From the NCBI RefSeq assembly GCF_000968685.2, contig NZ_LAKD02000119.1, positions 1-64,000 of the forward strand: a stretch of 64,000 bases of DNA, read 5' to 3'. This DNA comes from Streptomyces antioxidans (GTDB lineage Bacteria; Actinomycetota; Actinomycetes; Streptomycetales; Streptomycetaceae). Each line of letters opens with the position of its first letter. Positions within the stretch are counted from its first letter, which is position 1. Below, piece after piece: positions 51,046 to 60,154 of this stretch. The notes beneath the pieces are model-generated. The model made no database searches. It saw nothing but the letters and a program-made list of their open reading frames with translations, and was not told the origin of the DNA. Made by a program: the position numbers and the translations under genes.

Positions 51046-52284
51046 ATGGCAGGCAACTCGGAGCCGCTGTCACCACGGGCCAAGCTGGCCGTGACGGCGG
51101 GCAGGGCCGCGGCGGCGGTATCGAAGGCCGCGGGCCGCGGCAGCGGATCGGTGATCGGCGGCAAGGTGGCCCTGCGGCTCGACCCCGATCTGCTGGGCAG
51201 GCTGGCGCAGCACCTGGACGTCATCCTGGTGTCGGCGACCAACGGCAAGACCACGACCACCCGGCTCATCGCGGAGGCGCTGCGGGCGGCCGGACCGGTC
51301 GTCTCCAACGCGCTGGGCGCCAATATGCCGGCCGGTATCACCTCGGCCCTGGCGGGCGGCTCCGATGCCCGCTACGGCGTGATCGAGGTCGACGAGAAGT
51401 ACCTCGCCGGTGTGGCGCGCGACACCGAGCCCAAGGCCATCGCGCTCCTCAACCTCTCCCGCGACCAGCTCGACCGCGCCGCCGAGACCCGCATGCTCGC
51501 CGAGAAGTGGCGCGAGGGCCTGACCGGCTCCAAGGCGGTCGTGATCGCCAACGCCGATGACCCGCTGATCGTCTGGGCCGCCTCGTCCAGCCCCAACGTG
51601 GTGTGGGTCGCGGCCGGGCAGGAGTGGAAGGACGACGCCTGGTCCTGCCCGTCCTGCGGCGGTGTGCTGCAGCGCCCGGGCGACGACTGGGTCTGCGGGG
51701 AGTGCGGCTTCCGCCGCCCGGTGCCCAGCTGGGCGCTGAACGGCGACTACGTCCTTGACCCGCACGGCGCCGCCTGGCCCATCCAGCTCCAGCTCCCCGG
51801 CCGCGCCAACAAGGCCAACGCGGCCACCTCGGCCGCCGTCGCCGCCACCTTCGGGGTGCCCCCGCAGGTCGCGCTGGAGCGGATGTACTCGGTCCAGGCC
51901 GTGGCCGGCCGGTATGACGTGGTCACCTACCAGGAACGCCAGCTGCGGCTGCTGCTGGCGAAGAACCCGGCCGGCTGGCTGGAGACCTTCTCGCTGATCG
52001 ACCCGCCGCCCACCCCGGTGATCCTCTCGGTGAACGCGCGCGGTGCCGACGGCACCGACACCTCCTGGCTGTGGGACGTCGACTACACCCGTCTCGCCGG
52101 GCACCCGATCTGTGTGATCGGCGACCGCAAGCTGGACCTCGCGGTGCGTCTCGAGGTCGCCGGGCTGGACTTCCGGGTCTGCGCGGACGCGGACGAGGCG
52201 GTGCGGATCTCACCGCCCGGCCGCATCGAGGTGATCGCCAACTACACCGCGTTCCAGGACCTGCGCCGCCACGTCGGCAACTGA
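51046..52284 (+). CDS. murT: Lipid II isoglutaminyl synthase subunit MurT
   Basis: A 412-residue Mur-ligase-family protein. The ATP loop is SATNGKTTTTR near residue 65, and a zinc-ribbon insertion SCPSCGG...CGECGFRR (about 202-225) is diagnostic of MurT. With GatD it amidates the D-glutamate of lipid II on the cytoplasmic side of the membrane, needed for peptidoglycan cross-linking. GAGGAGG precedes the ATG. gatD follows 22 bases after its stop. Confidence 0.95.
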   Translation: MAGNSEPLSPRAKLAVTAGRAAAAVSKAAGRGSGSVIGGKVALRLDPDLLGRLAQHLDVILVSATNGKTTTTRLIAEALRAAGPVVSNALGANMPAGITSALAGGSDARYGVIEVDEKYLAGVARDTEPKAIALLNLSRDQLDRAAETRMLAEKWREGLTGSKAVVIANADDPLIVWAASSSPNVVWVAAGQEWKDDAWSCPSCGGVLQRPGDDWVCGECGFRRPVPSWALNGDYVLDPHGAAWPIQLQLPGRANKANAATSAAVAATFGVPPQVALERMYSVQAVAGRYDVVTYQERQLRLLLAKNPAGWLETFSLIDPPPTPVILSVNARGADGTDTSWLWDVDYTRLAGHPICVIGDRKLDLAVRLEVAGLDFRVCADADEAVRISPPGRIEVIANYTAFQDLRRHVGN

Positions 52285-52306
52285 CCCCCGTACGAGAGGC
52301 ACGAAG

Positions 52307-53044
52307 ATGCGTAGCACGAGCCAGAACGGCCTGCGTCTGGTGTGGATCTACCCCGACCTGCTGAGCACGTACGGCGACCAGGGCAACGTGCTGGTGGTCG
52401 AGCGCCGGGCCCGGCAGCGCGGGCTGGAGGTCTCCCGTCTGGACGTCCGCTCCGACCAGCAGATCCCCACCTCCGGGGACATCTATCTGATCGGCGGCGG
52501 CGAGGACCGCCCGCAGCGGCTGGCCGCCGAGCGGCTGATCCGGGACGGCGGGCTGAACCGGGCGGTGTCCAACGGGGCGATCGTCTTCTCGGTGTGCGCC
52601 GGATACCAGATCCTCGGCCATGAGTTCGTCAATGACCTCGGGCAGCGCCAGCAGGGCCTGGGGCTGCTGGACGTGGTCAGCACCCGTGGCGAGGGCGCCC
52701 GGTGCGTCGGTGATGTGCTGGCCGACATCGACGAGCGGCTGGGGCTGCCCCCGCTGACCGGCTTCGAGAACCACCAGGGCGTCACCCATCTGGGCCCGAC
52801 CGCCCGCCCCTTCGCCCGGGTCCGGTTCGGCAACGGAAACGGCACCGGGGACGGCTTCGAGGGCGCGTACAGCGACACCGTCTTCGGGACGTACATGCAC
52901 GGCCCGGTGATGGCCCGCAACCCGCATATCGCGGACCACCTGCTGAAGCTGGCCCTCGATGTGAACGCGCTGCCGCCGGTCAACGACCAGTGGTACGAGG
53001 CACTGCGCAACGAGCGGATCGCGGCGGCGACCCAGCCCGCCTGA
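52307..53044 (+). CDS. gatD: Lipid II isoglutaminyl synthase subunit GatD
   Basis: A 245-residue class I glutamine amidotransferase of the CobB/CobQ-like group. The nucleophile is Cys97 in SVCAGYQILG, and the catalytic His is in GTYMHGPVMARNP. It supplies ammonia to MurT. A GatD-specific TGFENHQGVTHLG stretch is present. Same operon as murT. Confidence 0.94.
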   Translation: MRSTSQNGLRLVWIYPDLLSTYGDQGNVLVVERRARQRGLEVSRLDVRSDQQIPTSGDIYLIGGGEDRPQRLAAERLIRDGGLNRAVSNGAIVFSVCAGYQILGHEFVNDLGQRQQGLGLLDVVSTRGEGARCVGDVLADIDERLGLPPLTGFENHQGVTHLGPTARPFARVRFGNGNGTGDGFEGAYSDTVFGTYMHGPVMARNPHIADHLLKLALDVNALPPVNDQWYEALRNERIAAATQPA

Positions 53045-53222
53045 GCCGCGCCCCGCTCGCTCGAGCGCAGCTCAGACGCCCTGCGCACACAAGGTGACCG
53101 CATGGCGGACATCGGGCCACAGGCCGCGCCCCCGCCGCCCGCCCGCTTGTAGGGTGGCGGGGTCCCGCCGGACGACGCGGTCCGGCCGTCGGCCCCCCAG
53201 CTCAGACAGAGGTACGCGTGCC

Positions 53223-54248
53223 ATGCGCATTGGTGTGCTCACGTCCGGCGGCGACTGCCCCGGTCTGAACGCGGTCATCAGGTCAGTCGTCCACCGCGCC
53301 ACCGTTGACCACGGCGATGAGGTGATCGGCTTCCAGGACGGCTGGAAGGGCCTGCTGGAGTGCGACTACCGCAAGCTGGACCTGGACGCCGTGAGCGGCA
53401 TCCTGGCCCTCGGCGGCACCATCCTCGGCTCCACCCGGGTGCGCCCCGAGCATCTGCGGGACGGCGTGGAGCGGGCCAAGGGGCATGTGGCGGAGCTCGG
53501 CGTGGACGCGGTCATCCCCATCGGCGGGGAGGGCACGCTGAAGGCCGCCCGGCTGCTCTCGGACGCCGGACTGCCGATCGTCGGCGTGCCGAAGACCATC
53601 GACAACGACATCGCCTCGACCGATGTGACCTTCGGCTTCGACACCGCGGTCGGGGTCGCCAGCGAGGCCCTGGACCGGCTCAAGACCACCGCGGAGTCCC
53701 ATCAGCGGGTGCTGATCGTCGAGGTCATGGGGCGGCACACCGGCTGGATCGCACTGCACTCGGGCATGGCCGCGGGCGCCCACGCCATCGTCGTCCCGGA
53801 GCGCCCCTTCGACATCGAGGAACTGGCCAGGACCGTCGGGGCGCGGTTCGACGCGGGCAAGAAGTTCGCGATCGTGGTGGTGGCGGAGGGCGCCAAGCCG
53901 CGCGAGGGCACGATGGACTACGAGGCCGGCGGCCGGGACGTCTACGGCCACGAGCGCTTCGCGGGCATCGCCCACCACCTCTCCGTGGAGCTCGAGCACC
54001 GGCTCGGCAAGGAGGCCCGGGCGGTCATCCTGGGCCATGTGCAGCGCGGTGGCACCCCGACGGCGTACGACAGGGTGCTGGCCACCCGCTTCGGCTGGCA
54101 CGCGGTCGAGGCGGTCCACCGCGGCGCATTCGGCACGATCACGGCGCTGCGCGGCACGGACATCACCCTGGTGCCGCTCGCGGCGGCCGTGGAGCGGCTG
54201 AAGACGGTCCCCGCCGATCGGTACCTCGAAGCCGAATGCGTACTGTAG
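53223..54248 (+). CDS. pfkA: 6-phosphofructokinase
   Basis: A 341-residue phosphofructokinase. The N-terminal LTSGGDCPGLNAVIR binds ATP; Gly101-Gly-Glu-Gly104-Thr is the metal/phosphoryl site, and Pro-Lys124-Thr-Ile-Asp-Asn-Asp carries the catalytic Asp. Gly at 104 is the ATP-user residue, while Lys at 124 is shared with pyrophosphate-dependent enzymes, a mixed signature known for actinobacterial ATP-PFKs. AGAGG is present before the ATG. Last gene of the murT-gatD-pfkA direction; it has its own 178-base upstream gap. Confidence 0.95.
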   Translation: MRIGVLTSGGDCPGLNAVIRSVVHRATVDHGDEVIGFQDGWKGLLECDYRKLDLDAVSGILALGGTILGSTRVRPEHLRDGVERAKGHVAELGVDAVIPIGGEGTLKAARLLSDAGLPIVGVPKTIDNDIASTDVTFGFDTAVGVASEALDRLKTTAESHQRVLIVEVMGRHTGWIALHSGMAAGAHAIVVPERPFDIEELARTVGARFDAGKKFAIVVVAEGAKPREGTMDYEAGGRDVYGHERFAGIAHHLSVELEHRLGKEARAVILGHVQRGGTPTAYDRVLATRFGWHAVEAVHRGAFGTITALRGTDITLVPLAAAVERLKTVPADRYLEAECVL

Positions 54249-54369
54249 GTACGACACCAGCCGGATAGAGCCGATTCACACCGCGACCATCAATTGCGCA
54301 ACCCTTGCGGCGAGCGACCAGGTCCGCGAGAGCGGCGCCGGTTCAGGCGCAAAAAGGGAGAATCTGCTG

Positions 54370-55320
54370 ATGGACCACGGCGGGCACGGCATGATGATGG
54401 ATCTGCCGCCGTTCACGCTGTCGCGCGGGCTGGAGTTCGGCGGCGATCCGTTCTTCCTGGTCGGCTGTGTGCTGGCGGTCGGTCTCTACGGCTGGGGCGC
54501 CGCGCGGCTGTGGCGGCGCGGGGACGCCTGGCCGGTGGGGCGCACGGTCTCCTTCGTGCTCGGGGTGCTGACCATCGTGGTCGCGATGTGCACCAAGCTG
54601 AATGACTACGGCATGGTCATGTTCAGCGTCCATATGGTGCAGCACATGATCATCAGCATGGTCTCGCCGATACTGCTGCTGCTGGGCGCGCCGGTCACGC
54701 TGACCCTGCGGGCCCTCCCTGCGGCCGGGCGCGGCCGTAAGGGGCCCCGGGAGCTGCTGGTCGCGCTGTTGCACAGCCGCTATATGCGGATCATCACCCA
54801 CCCGGCGTTCACCATCCCGCTGTTCATCGCGAGCCTGTACGCGCTGTACTTCACCCCGCTCTTCGACTTCCTGATGGAGAGCAAGGCCGGGCATATCGCG
54901 ATGATGGTCCACTTCCTCGCGGTGGGTCTGGTCTTCTTCTGGCCGATCATGGGCGTGGACCCGGGCCCGCACCGGCCCGGCTATGTGATGCGGATGCTGG
55001 AGCTGTTCTCGGGCATGCCGTTCCACGCGTTCTTCGGCATCGCGCTGATGATGGCGTCCGAGCCCATGGTCGGCACGTACCAGCACCCGCCCGCCTCGCT
55101 GGGCATCGACGCGCTGTCGGACCAGACCTGGGCGGGCGGTATCGCCTGGGCCTTCAGCGAGATCCCGTCGGTGATCGTGCTGGTGGCGCTGGTCTACCAG
55201 TGGTACAGGTCCGAGCAGCGGCAGGCGCGGCGCATCGACCGCACGGCGGACCGGGACGGCGACCGGGAGCTCGCGGCGTACAACGCGTATCTGGCGTCGC
55301 TCCAGTCCCGGAGCCAGTGA
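54370..55320 (+). CDS. ctaG: Cytochrome c oxidase assembly protein CtaG
   Basis: A 316-residue integral membrane protein of the CtaG (caa3_CtaG) family, involved in copper delivery to oxidase. A His/Met-rich start (MDHGGHGMMMDLPP) is followed by seven hydrophobic segments (from about residue 28 to 288) with the conserved SVHMVQHMIISMVSPILLLLG and FWPIMGVDPGP. AAAAAGGGAG lies about 10 bases before the ATG. Nothing else of the oxidase is encoded nearby. Confidence 0.92.
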   Translation: MDHGGHGMMMDLPPFTLSRGLEFGGDPFFLVGCVLAVGLYGWGAARLWRRGDAWPVGRTVSFVLGVLTIVVAMCTKLNDYGMVMFSVHMVQHMIISMVSPILLLLGAPVTLTLRALPAAGRGRKGPRELLVALLHSRYMRIITHPAFTIPLFIASLYALYFTPLFDFLMESKAGHIAMMVHFLAVGLVFFWPIMGVDPGPHRPGYVMRMLELFSGMPFHAFFGIALMMASEPMVGTYQHPPASLGIDALSDQTWAGGIAWAFSEIPSVIVLVALVYQWYRSEQRQARRIDRTADRDGDRELAAYNAYLASLQSRSQ

Positions 55321-55451
55321 CTGCCCACGCGGCAAAGAGCCGTCTGACAGCCCGTAGCGGGCGGGGCCCCCAGCGCGAGACCATGGACCCGGGCCCTGGA
55401 TGGCCCGGGTCCTGGCGAAGGGGCGTCGGGACCGCCGTGAGGAGGTCGGGG

Positions 55452-55607
55452 ATGCCCGGTTCCGCGAAGGCGATGACGGTGGCCACGGTGGGGGCTCTGG
55501 TGCTGGTGACGGCCTACACCGTGGCTCTGGGGAGCAACGGCTGGCTCTGGTTCAGCTGGGTGGTGCTCGGACTGCTGACCGTGGGGGTCGTGGCGGCCCG
55601 GGGCTGA
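55452..55607 (+). CDS. 51-residue membrane protein
   Basis: A 51-residue protein with two hydrophobic segments (about 9-26 and 30-48: TVATVGALVLVTAYTVAL and WLWFSWVVLGLLTVGVV). GAGGAGG is six bases before its ATG, which supports this start over in-frame starts further up. It is found 131 bases after ctaG in the same direction. Function unknown; such small membrane proteins are common beside respiratory genes. Confidence 0.7.
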   Translation: MPGSAKAMTVATVGALVLVTAYTVALGSNGWLWFSWVVLGLLTVGVVAARG

Positions 55608-55610
55608 TCC

Positions 55611-57110
55611 CTACCGGGCGGAGGACTCCTTCGGAGCGGTTCCCGGGGGCCTGCCCAGCAGCCACCGCCATAACGCCGCCCACCACGGGACGTGTCCGGG
55701 GGCCGCCGCCCCGGGCCCCTCGGTGCCGGTCCTGACCGGTGCCGGGGGCTCCATCTCCCCGGGCGAGGGCACCCCCCGCCGAGGCGGAAGGAGGGCCTCG
55801 ACGGGGAGGTCCATGATGTCCGGCTGGGGGCGCCGGGGCATGAACTCCACCGGCAGCTCCACCAGATGGCGGGAGATCCAGGACGAGAGCCAGCTCAGCT
55901 CGGACTCGTCCACGGCCAGCCGCAGATCGGGCAGGCGCAGCAGCAGGGTGTCGATGGCGGTGTCCGTGATGGCGCGGCCGATGTCCTGCCCCGGGCATTC
56001 ATGGGGGCCGCCGCTGAAGGCGAGGTGGGACCGGTTGCCGTACATCGGCGCGGCGATGTCGGGGCGGATGGCCGGGTCCACGTTCCCGGCGGCCAGCCCC
56101 AGCAGCAGCATGTCCCCGGCCTTGATCCGCTGGCCGCCCAGCTCGGTGTCCCCGGTGGCCCAGCGGCCGGGGATGACCGTGAGCGGTGGCTCGTTCCACA
56201 GCACGTGCTCAATGGCGTCCGGCAGCGTCATATGGCCGCCGGCCAGGGACGCGCGGAAGCGCGGGTCGGTGAGGACCATGCGCAGCGTGTTGGCCATCAG
56301 ATTGGTGGTGGTCTCGTTGCCGGTGAGCAGCACCAGACGCAGATGCTGGACCACCTCCTCCTCGGTGAGGCCGGAGGGGTGGGCCAGCAGCCAGGAGGCC
56401 AGGTCCTCGCCGGGTTCGGCGCGCTTGCGGGCCACCAGGCCCTCGAGGGCGCCGGTGACGTACGCGTCGCTGCGCAGGGCCGTCTCGGTGCCCTTCATCA
56501 GGTCCCGGGTGGCCTCGACCAGCCGTGGGCCGTACTCCTCGGGCATGCCCAGCAGTTGGGTGAGGACGAGCATGGGCAGCTGCTCGGCGAAGGCCGTGAC
56601 CATCTCCGCGCCTCCGTGGGCACAGACGTCGTTCACCAGCTGATGGGTGAAGCGGGTGACGTGGCGGCGGATCCCACGGCGGTCGAAGCGCCCCATGGAC
56701 TCGGTGAGCGCGGCCCGCAGCCGCTCGTGCTCATCGCCGTCGGCGAAGGTGCACATGGGCTGCCAGCCGACGACCGGCAGCAGGGGCGAGTCAGCGGCGA
56801 TCCGGCCGTCCCTCCAGGCGTGCCAGTGGCGGGAGTCGCGGGAGAAGCGGGAGGGGGTGCGGGAGACCTCCAGGTTCTCGCGGTAGCCCAGCAGCAGCCA
56901 GGCCGGTATGCCACCGTCGAGCACGATCGGGGCCACCGGGCCGTGCTCGGTGCGCAGCCGCTCGTACAGCCCCATCGGGTCCTTCTCGTTCTCGGGCCCG
57001 AGGAGGTCCACCAGGCCGCCGTCTCCGCCGGGGAGCGCGGTGCGGACGGGGCACCGGGTGGGCGGCAGTTCGGCGGGCCCGGTGCCGGGGTCGTCGGGAT
57101 GAGGGGTCAC
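55611..57110 (-). CDS. CYP157-type cytochrome P450 of a conservon (no ExxR)
   Basis: A 499-residue P450 with the heme loop FSGGPHECPGQDIG (ligand Cys372) and I-helix LLTGNETTTN. The K-helix motif ExxR is absent: Glu301-His-Val-Leu-Trp305, so Leu occupies the Arg position. This matches the CYP157 family, which is reported to lack ExxR. CYP157 genes typically sit in conservons, as here, 13 bases after cvnD. The C-terminal 60 residues are Pro-rich and extra. GTG start with GGAG. Substrate unknown. Confidence 0.93.
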   Translation of the reverse strand: MTPHPDDPGTGPAELPPTRCPVRTALPGGDGGLVDLLGPENEKDPMGLYERLRTEHGPVAPIVLDGGIPAWLLLGYRENLEVSRTPSRFSRDSRHWHAWRDGRIAADSPLLPVVGWQPMCTFADGDEHERLRAALTESMGRFDRRGIRRHVTRFTHQLVNDVCAHGGAEMVTAFAEQLPMLVLTQLLGMPEEYGPRLVEATRDLMKGTETALRSDAYVTGALEGLVARKRAEPGEDLASWLLAHPSGLTEEEVVQHLRLVLLTGNETTTNLMANTLRMVLTDPRFRASLAGGHMTLPDAIEHVLWNEPPLTVIPGRWATGDTELGGQRIKAGDMLLLGLAAGNVDPAIRPDIAAPMYGNRSHLAFSGGPHECPGQDIGRAITDTAIDTLLLRLPDLRLAVDESELSWLSSWISRHLVELPVEFMPRRPQPDIMDLPVEALLPPRRGVPSPGEMEPPAPVRTGTEGPGAAAPGHVPWWAALWRWLLGRPPGTAPKESSAR

Positions 57111-57123
57111 GGTGTCTCCGGGG

Positions 57124-57747
57124 TCACGGTGTGGAGGGGGTCACGGTGTGGAGGGATCGCAGATGGCGCACGAGGGCGAGGAGGGTGTCGCGGCTGGAGG
57201 CCCGGTCGCGGGCATCGCAGTCGATCATCGGTACGGAGTCGGGCAGGTCCATGGCCGCGCGCAGCTCCGCCATGGAGTGGACGGGGGCCTCGGGGAAGGC
57301 GTTGACCGCCACCACGAAGGGCACCCCGCGCTCCTCGAGCCGCCCCACCGCGTCAAAGCTGACCTCCAGACGGCGGGTGTCGACCAGGACCACGGCGCCC
57401 AGGGCACCCTCGAAGAGGCCGTCCCACAGGAACCAGAACCGCTCCTGGCCGGGGGTGCCGAACAGATAGAGCACCAGGCGCTCGTTGAGGCTGATCCGGC
57501 CGAAGTCCATCGCGACGGTGGTCTCGGTCTTGCGCTCGATCCCGGCGATGTCGTCGACGCCGACCCCGGCCTGGGTCATGGTCTCCTCGGTGGTCAGCGG
57601 GCGGATCTCGCTCACCGAGCCGACCATGGTGGTCTTGCCGACGCCGAAGCCACCGACGATCACCACCTTGACGGCGGCGGCCACGGAGGCCGGGAGGATG
57701 TCCTCGCTGCGCGGTCCGGCGATTCCCTCAGAGGTTCTGTAGTCCAT
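57124..57747 (-). CDS. cvnD: Conservon GTP-binding protein CvnD
   Basis: A 207-residue small GTPase-like protein: Walker A GGFGVGKTT near residue 33, switch-region ETTVAMDFGR, the GTPGQERFWFLW box (DxxG replaced by GTPGQ), and VAVNAFPEA in place of NKxD. It acts as the G-protein-like part of the membrane-associated conservon complex. Its start lies inside cvnC (20-base overlap). Confidence 0.95.
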   Translation of the reverse strand: MDYRTSEGIAGPRSEDILPASVAAAVKVVIVGGFGVGKTTMVGSVSEIRPLTTEETMTQAGVGVDDIAGIERKTETTVAMDFGRISLNERLVLYLFGTPGQERFWFLWDGLFEGALGAVVLVDTRRLEVSFDAVGRLEERGVPFVVAVNAFPEAPVHSMAELRAAMDLPDSVPMIDCDARDRASSRDTLLALVRHLRSLHTVTPSTP

Positions 57748-58090
57748 GCATCACCGCCAGCAGCAGTTCGGGGTCGGGCAGCACGGCGGCCGGGACCGGC
57801 GCCCTGACCTCCACCCGGCCCTCCCCCAGCAGCCCCGCGAGGAGCACGGCGACGGTGGAGACGGGCAGGGCCAGATACGCGGAGACCTCGGCCACCGAGA
57901 GCGGGAACTGGCACATCCTCAGCACCGCCGCGGCCTCGGGGGCCGTCCCCGGCTCCGGTTCGGCGCGCGCCACGATCAGGCTGACGAGTTCGACGGGCCG
58001 GTGCCGGCGTTCCTGCGGGGCGTGGCCGCGGCTGACCGTGTAGAGCCGCTCGGGGCCGCCCTCGTCCCCCGGCTTGCCGGGCTCGCTCAT
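57728..58090 (-). CDS. cvnC: Conservon protein CvnC (DUF742)
   Basis: A 120-residue DUF742 protein (RLYTVSRGHAPQE, VELVSLIVAR, LRMCQFPLSVAEVSAYLALPVSTVAVLLAGL). A winged-helix-like fold is known for the family. ATG overlaps the cvnB stop by four bases. Confidence 0.94.
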   Translation of the reverse strand: MSEPGKPGDEGGPERLYTVSRGHAPQERRHRPVELVSLIVARAEPEPGTAPEAAAVLRMCQFPLSVAEVSAYLALPVSTVAVLLAGLLGEGRVEVRAPVPAAVLPDPELLLAVMHGLQNL

Positions 58091-58506
58091 GTCACGCGTC
58101 CGTCGACCCGCGGCGGGCTGCTGAGGTGCTCCCCGAGCCGGGCGACGAGGTCTCGCATGCACTGGCCCATCAGCCCGGCGTCCACGCTGTCCTCGGCGAG
58201 CACCGCCAGGTACGAGCTGGTACCGGCCGCCATCAGATAGAAGAACCCGCCGTCGACCTCGATGACGACCAGCCGCATCCGGCCGTCCCCCTCGGGGAAT
58301 TCGGCGGCGATCGCGGCGCTGAGGCTCTGCAGCCCGGCGCAGGCGGCGGCCAGGCGGTCGGCGGTGTCCTTGTCCGTGCCGACCTGGGCCATGCACAGGC
58401 CGTCCGAGGACAGCAGGACCACGTGCCGGGTCTCCGGAACGCTGGACGCCAGGTCCCGGAGCATCCAGTCCATGTTGAACCGCGGTTGCGTCACTTGCCT
58501 ACTCAT
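58087..58506 (-). CDS. cvnB: Conservon protein CvnB (Roadblock/LC7)
   Basis: A 139-residue Roadblock/LC7 protein (DWMLRDLASSVPETRHVVLLSSDGLCMA, in part, and VIEVDGGFFYLMAAG). In relatives it acts on or binds the CvnD GTPase, like a MglB-type partner. Overlaps the cvnA stop by eight bases. Confidence 0.95.
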   Translation of the reverse strand: MSRQVTQPRFNMDWMLRDLASSVPETRHVVLLSSDGLCMAQVGTDKDTADRLAAACAGLQSLSAAIAAEFPEGDGRMRLVVIEVDGGFFYLMAAGTSSYLAVLAEDSVDAGLMGQCMRDLVARLGEHLSSPPRVDGRVT

Positions 58507-60154
58507 CCTTGTTCGACGGGTTCGACGGGTTCGGGGAGTACGGGGTGTGCGGGGTGCCCGAGCCGTCCGGGATGGGGTGGCAGTCCCGGGGGTCCGGCGC
58601 GTCGGCGGCGGGGGGCGCCGGCGGGATCGGCTCGCCGTTGAGCCCCTTGGTGAAGGCGTCCAGCCAGATCCCCGGCTGTACGGGCCGCCGGGCCGCCTCG
58701 CGCGGCGTGCCGGGCACCGCCGGGGGCGCGGAGTCGACCCTGGTGGGCGGGGCGGCCATGGGCATCCGGCGGCGGCGCTGCGGGAGTCCGGCGCCGTTCT
58801 GCCGGAAGCCGGGGCCAGGTCCGGGTCCGGGGCCAGGTCCGGGACGGCCCTGCGCCACCGTGCCGCCGGTGCGGGTGGGCGACGGCAGGGGGGTGGCCCG
58901 CTTGATGGGCTTGGGCGGGGGCAGCTTGGCCGCGCGGGCGATGGCACCGCCGGGCGCGGGGGTGGGGCAGATGATGTCCTGCGGTACGACCAGCACCGCG
59001 CGCACCCCGCCGTACGCCGAGGGCCGCAGCGAGATCTGGAACCGGTACCGCACGGCGAGCCTGCCGACCACGGCCAGGCCGAGCCGCGGGGTCTCGCCGA
59101 GGTCGTTGAGGTCGAATCCGGTGGCCGCCTGGCGCAGCACCGAGTCGGTGCGCCTGCTCGCCCCCTCCGACAGGCCCACCCCGGCGTCCTCGATCTCGAT
59201 CGCGATCCCGGACTGGACCTCGATCGCGGTCAGGTGCACCCGGGTCTTGGGCGGCGAGTAGCGGGTGGCGTTGTCCAGCAGCTCGGCGAGGGCGTGGATC
59301 AGCGGCTCCACCGAGGGTCCGACGATGGCGACGTCCGCCACCGAGTGCAGGTCCACCCGCTCGTACTCGAGGATGCGGGACATGGCGCCGCGGCAGACGT
59401 TGAACAGCGGCACCTCCTTCTGCCACTGGCGGCCCGGGCGCGAGCCGCCCAGGACCGAGATGGAGTCCGCAAGCCTGCCGATGAGGGCGTTGCCGTGGTC
59501 CAGGTGGAGCAGATCCTCGAAGACGTCCGGGTCGGCGCCGTGCTTGTCCTCCATCTCCCGCATGTCCAGGGCCTGTTGGTGGACGATGGCCTGCACCCGG
59601 CGGGCGATGTTGACGAACGCCCGCTGGCCCGCGTCCCTCAGGTCCTCCTCGGTCCGTACGGTCTCCAGCACCCACCGCAGCAGTTGCTCGTGGGCGGCGT
59701 CGAAGTCCGGGTCGAGACGGGGCGCGTAGTCGACGGCCTTCATCGCCTCGTGCACCATGGCGCCGCGCCGCAGCCGGTCCACGGTCGCGGGAAGCACCTC
59801 CCGGGTCAGCCGCCGGATCTCCGCCTCCTGGTCCGCCAGGCGCTGCCGGAACCGGGTCTCCTGGGCGGTGAGCCGGGTGCGCAGGGTGGTGATCAGCCGG
59901 CCGCGGCGCATCGCCTCGGCCGCCGCGAGGGCCACCGCGAGGGTCGCCGCCACTCCGCACCAGGCGACCGTGGCCCGCGCCCCGGACGGGACCACGGCGA
60001 CGGCCAGGGCTGCGCAGAGCGCCATCGCGGCGGGAGGGATGACCCATACGAGCGTGGCGGCGGGCCGACGGCCTCCCGGTGAAGTGCCGGCTCCGGTCGA
60101 GGTGCCGCCTCCGGATGAAGTGCCGCCTCCGGATGAGGTACCGGCGAAAACCAT
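58499..60154 (-). CDS. cvnA: Conservon sensor-kinase-like protein CvnA
   Basis: A 551-residue membrane protein. It has a GTSSGGGTSS-type repeat at the extreme N-terminus, two hydrophobic segments (residues about 30-75), a coiled-coil-like helical stretch, and an HATPase domain with LAELLDNATRYSPP, EIEDAGVGLSE and LGLAVVGRLA. The C-terminal 150 residues are Pro/Arg-rich and disordered. No conserved phosphorylated His is obvious, as usual for CvnA. The ATG at 60154 gives AAGGA a five-base spacing; an ATG at 60160 abuts it. Confidence 0.92.
   Translation of the reverse strand: MVFAGTSSGGGTSSGGGTSTGAGTSPGGRRPAATLVWVIPPAAMALCAALAVAVVPSGARATVAWCGVAATLAVALAAAEAMRRGRLITTLRTRLTAQETRFRQRLADQEAEIRRLTREVLPATVDRLRRGAMVHEAMKAVDYAPRLDPDFDAAHEQLLRWVLETVRTEEDLRDAGQRAFVNIARRVQAIVHQQALDMREMEDKHGADPDVFEDLLHLDHGNALIGRLADSISVLGGSRPGRQWQKEVPLFNVCRGAMSRILEYERVDLHSVADVAIVGPSVEPLIHALAELLDNATRYSPPKTRVHLTAIEVQSGIAIEIEDAGVGLSEGASRRTDSVLRQAATGFDLNDLGETPRLGLAVVGRLAVRYRFQISLRPSAYGGVRAVLVVPQDIICPTPAPGGAIARAAKLPPPKPIKRATPLPSPTRTGGTVAQGRPGPGPGPGPGPGFRQNGAGLPQRRRRMPMAAPPTRVDSAPPAVPGTPREAARRPVQPGIWLDAFTKGLNGEPIPPAPPAADAPDPRDCHPIPDGSGTPHTPYSPNPSNPSNKDE

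Noticed and set aside
55611..57110. Frameshift or sequencing error removing ExxR in the P450
   Set aside because: The frame is intact on both sides, the heme loop is normal and the E-x-x-L-W form matches a known P450 family found in conservons.
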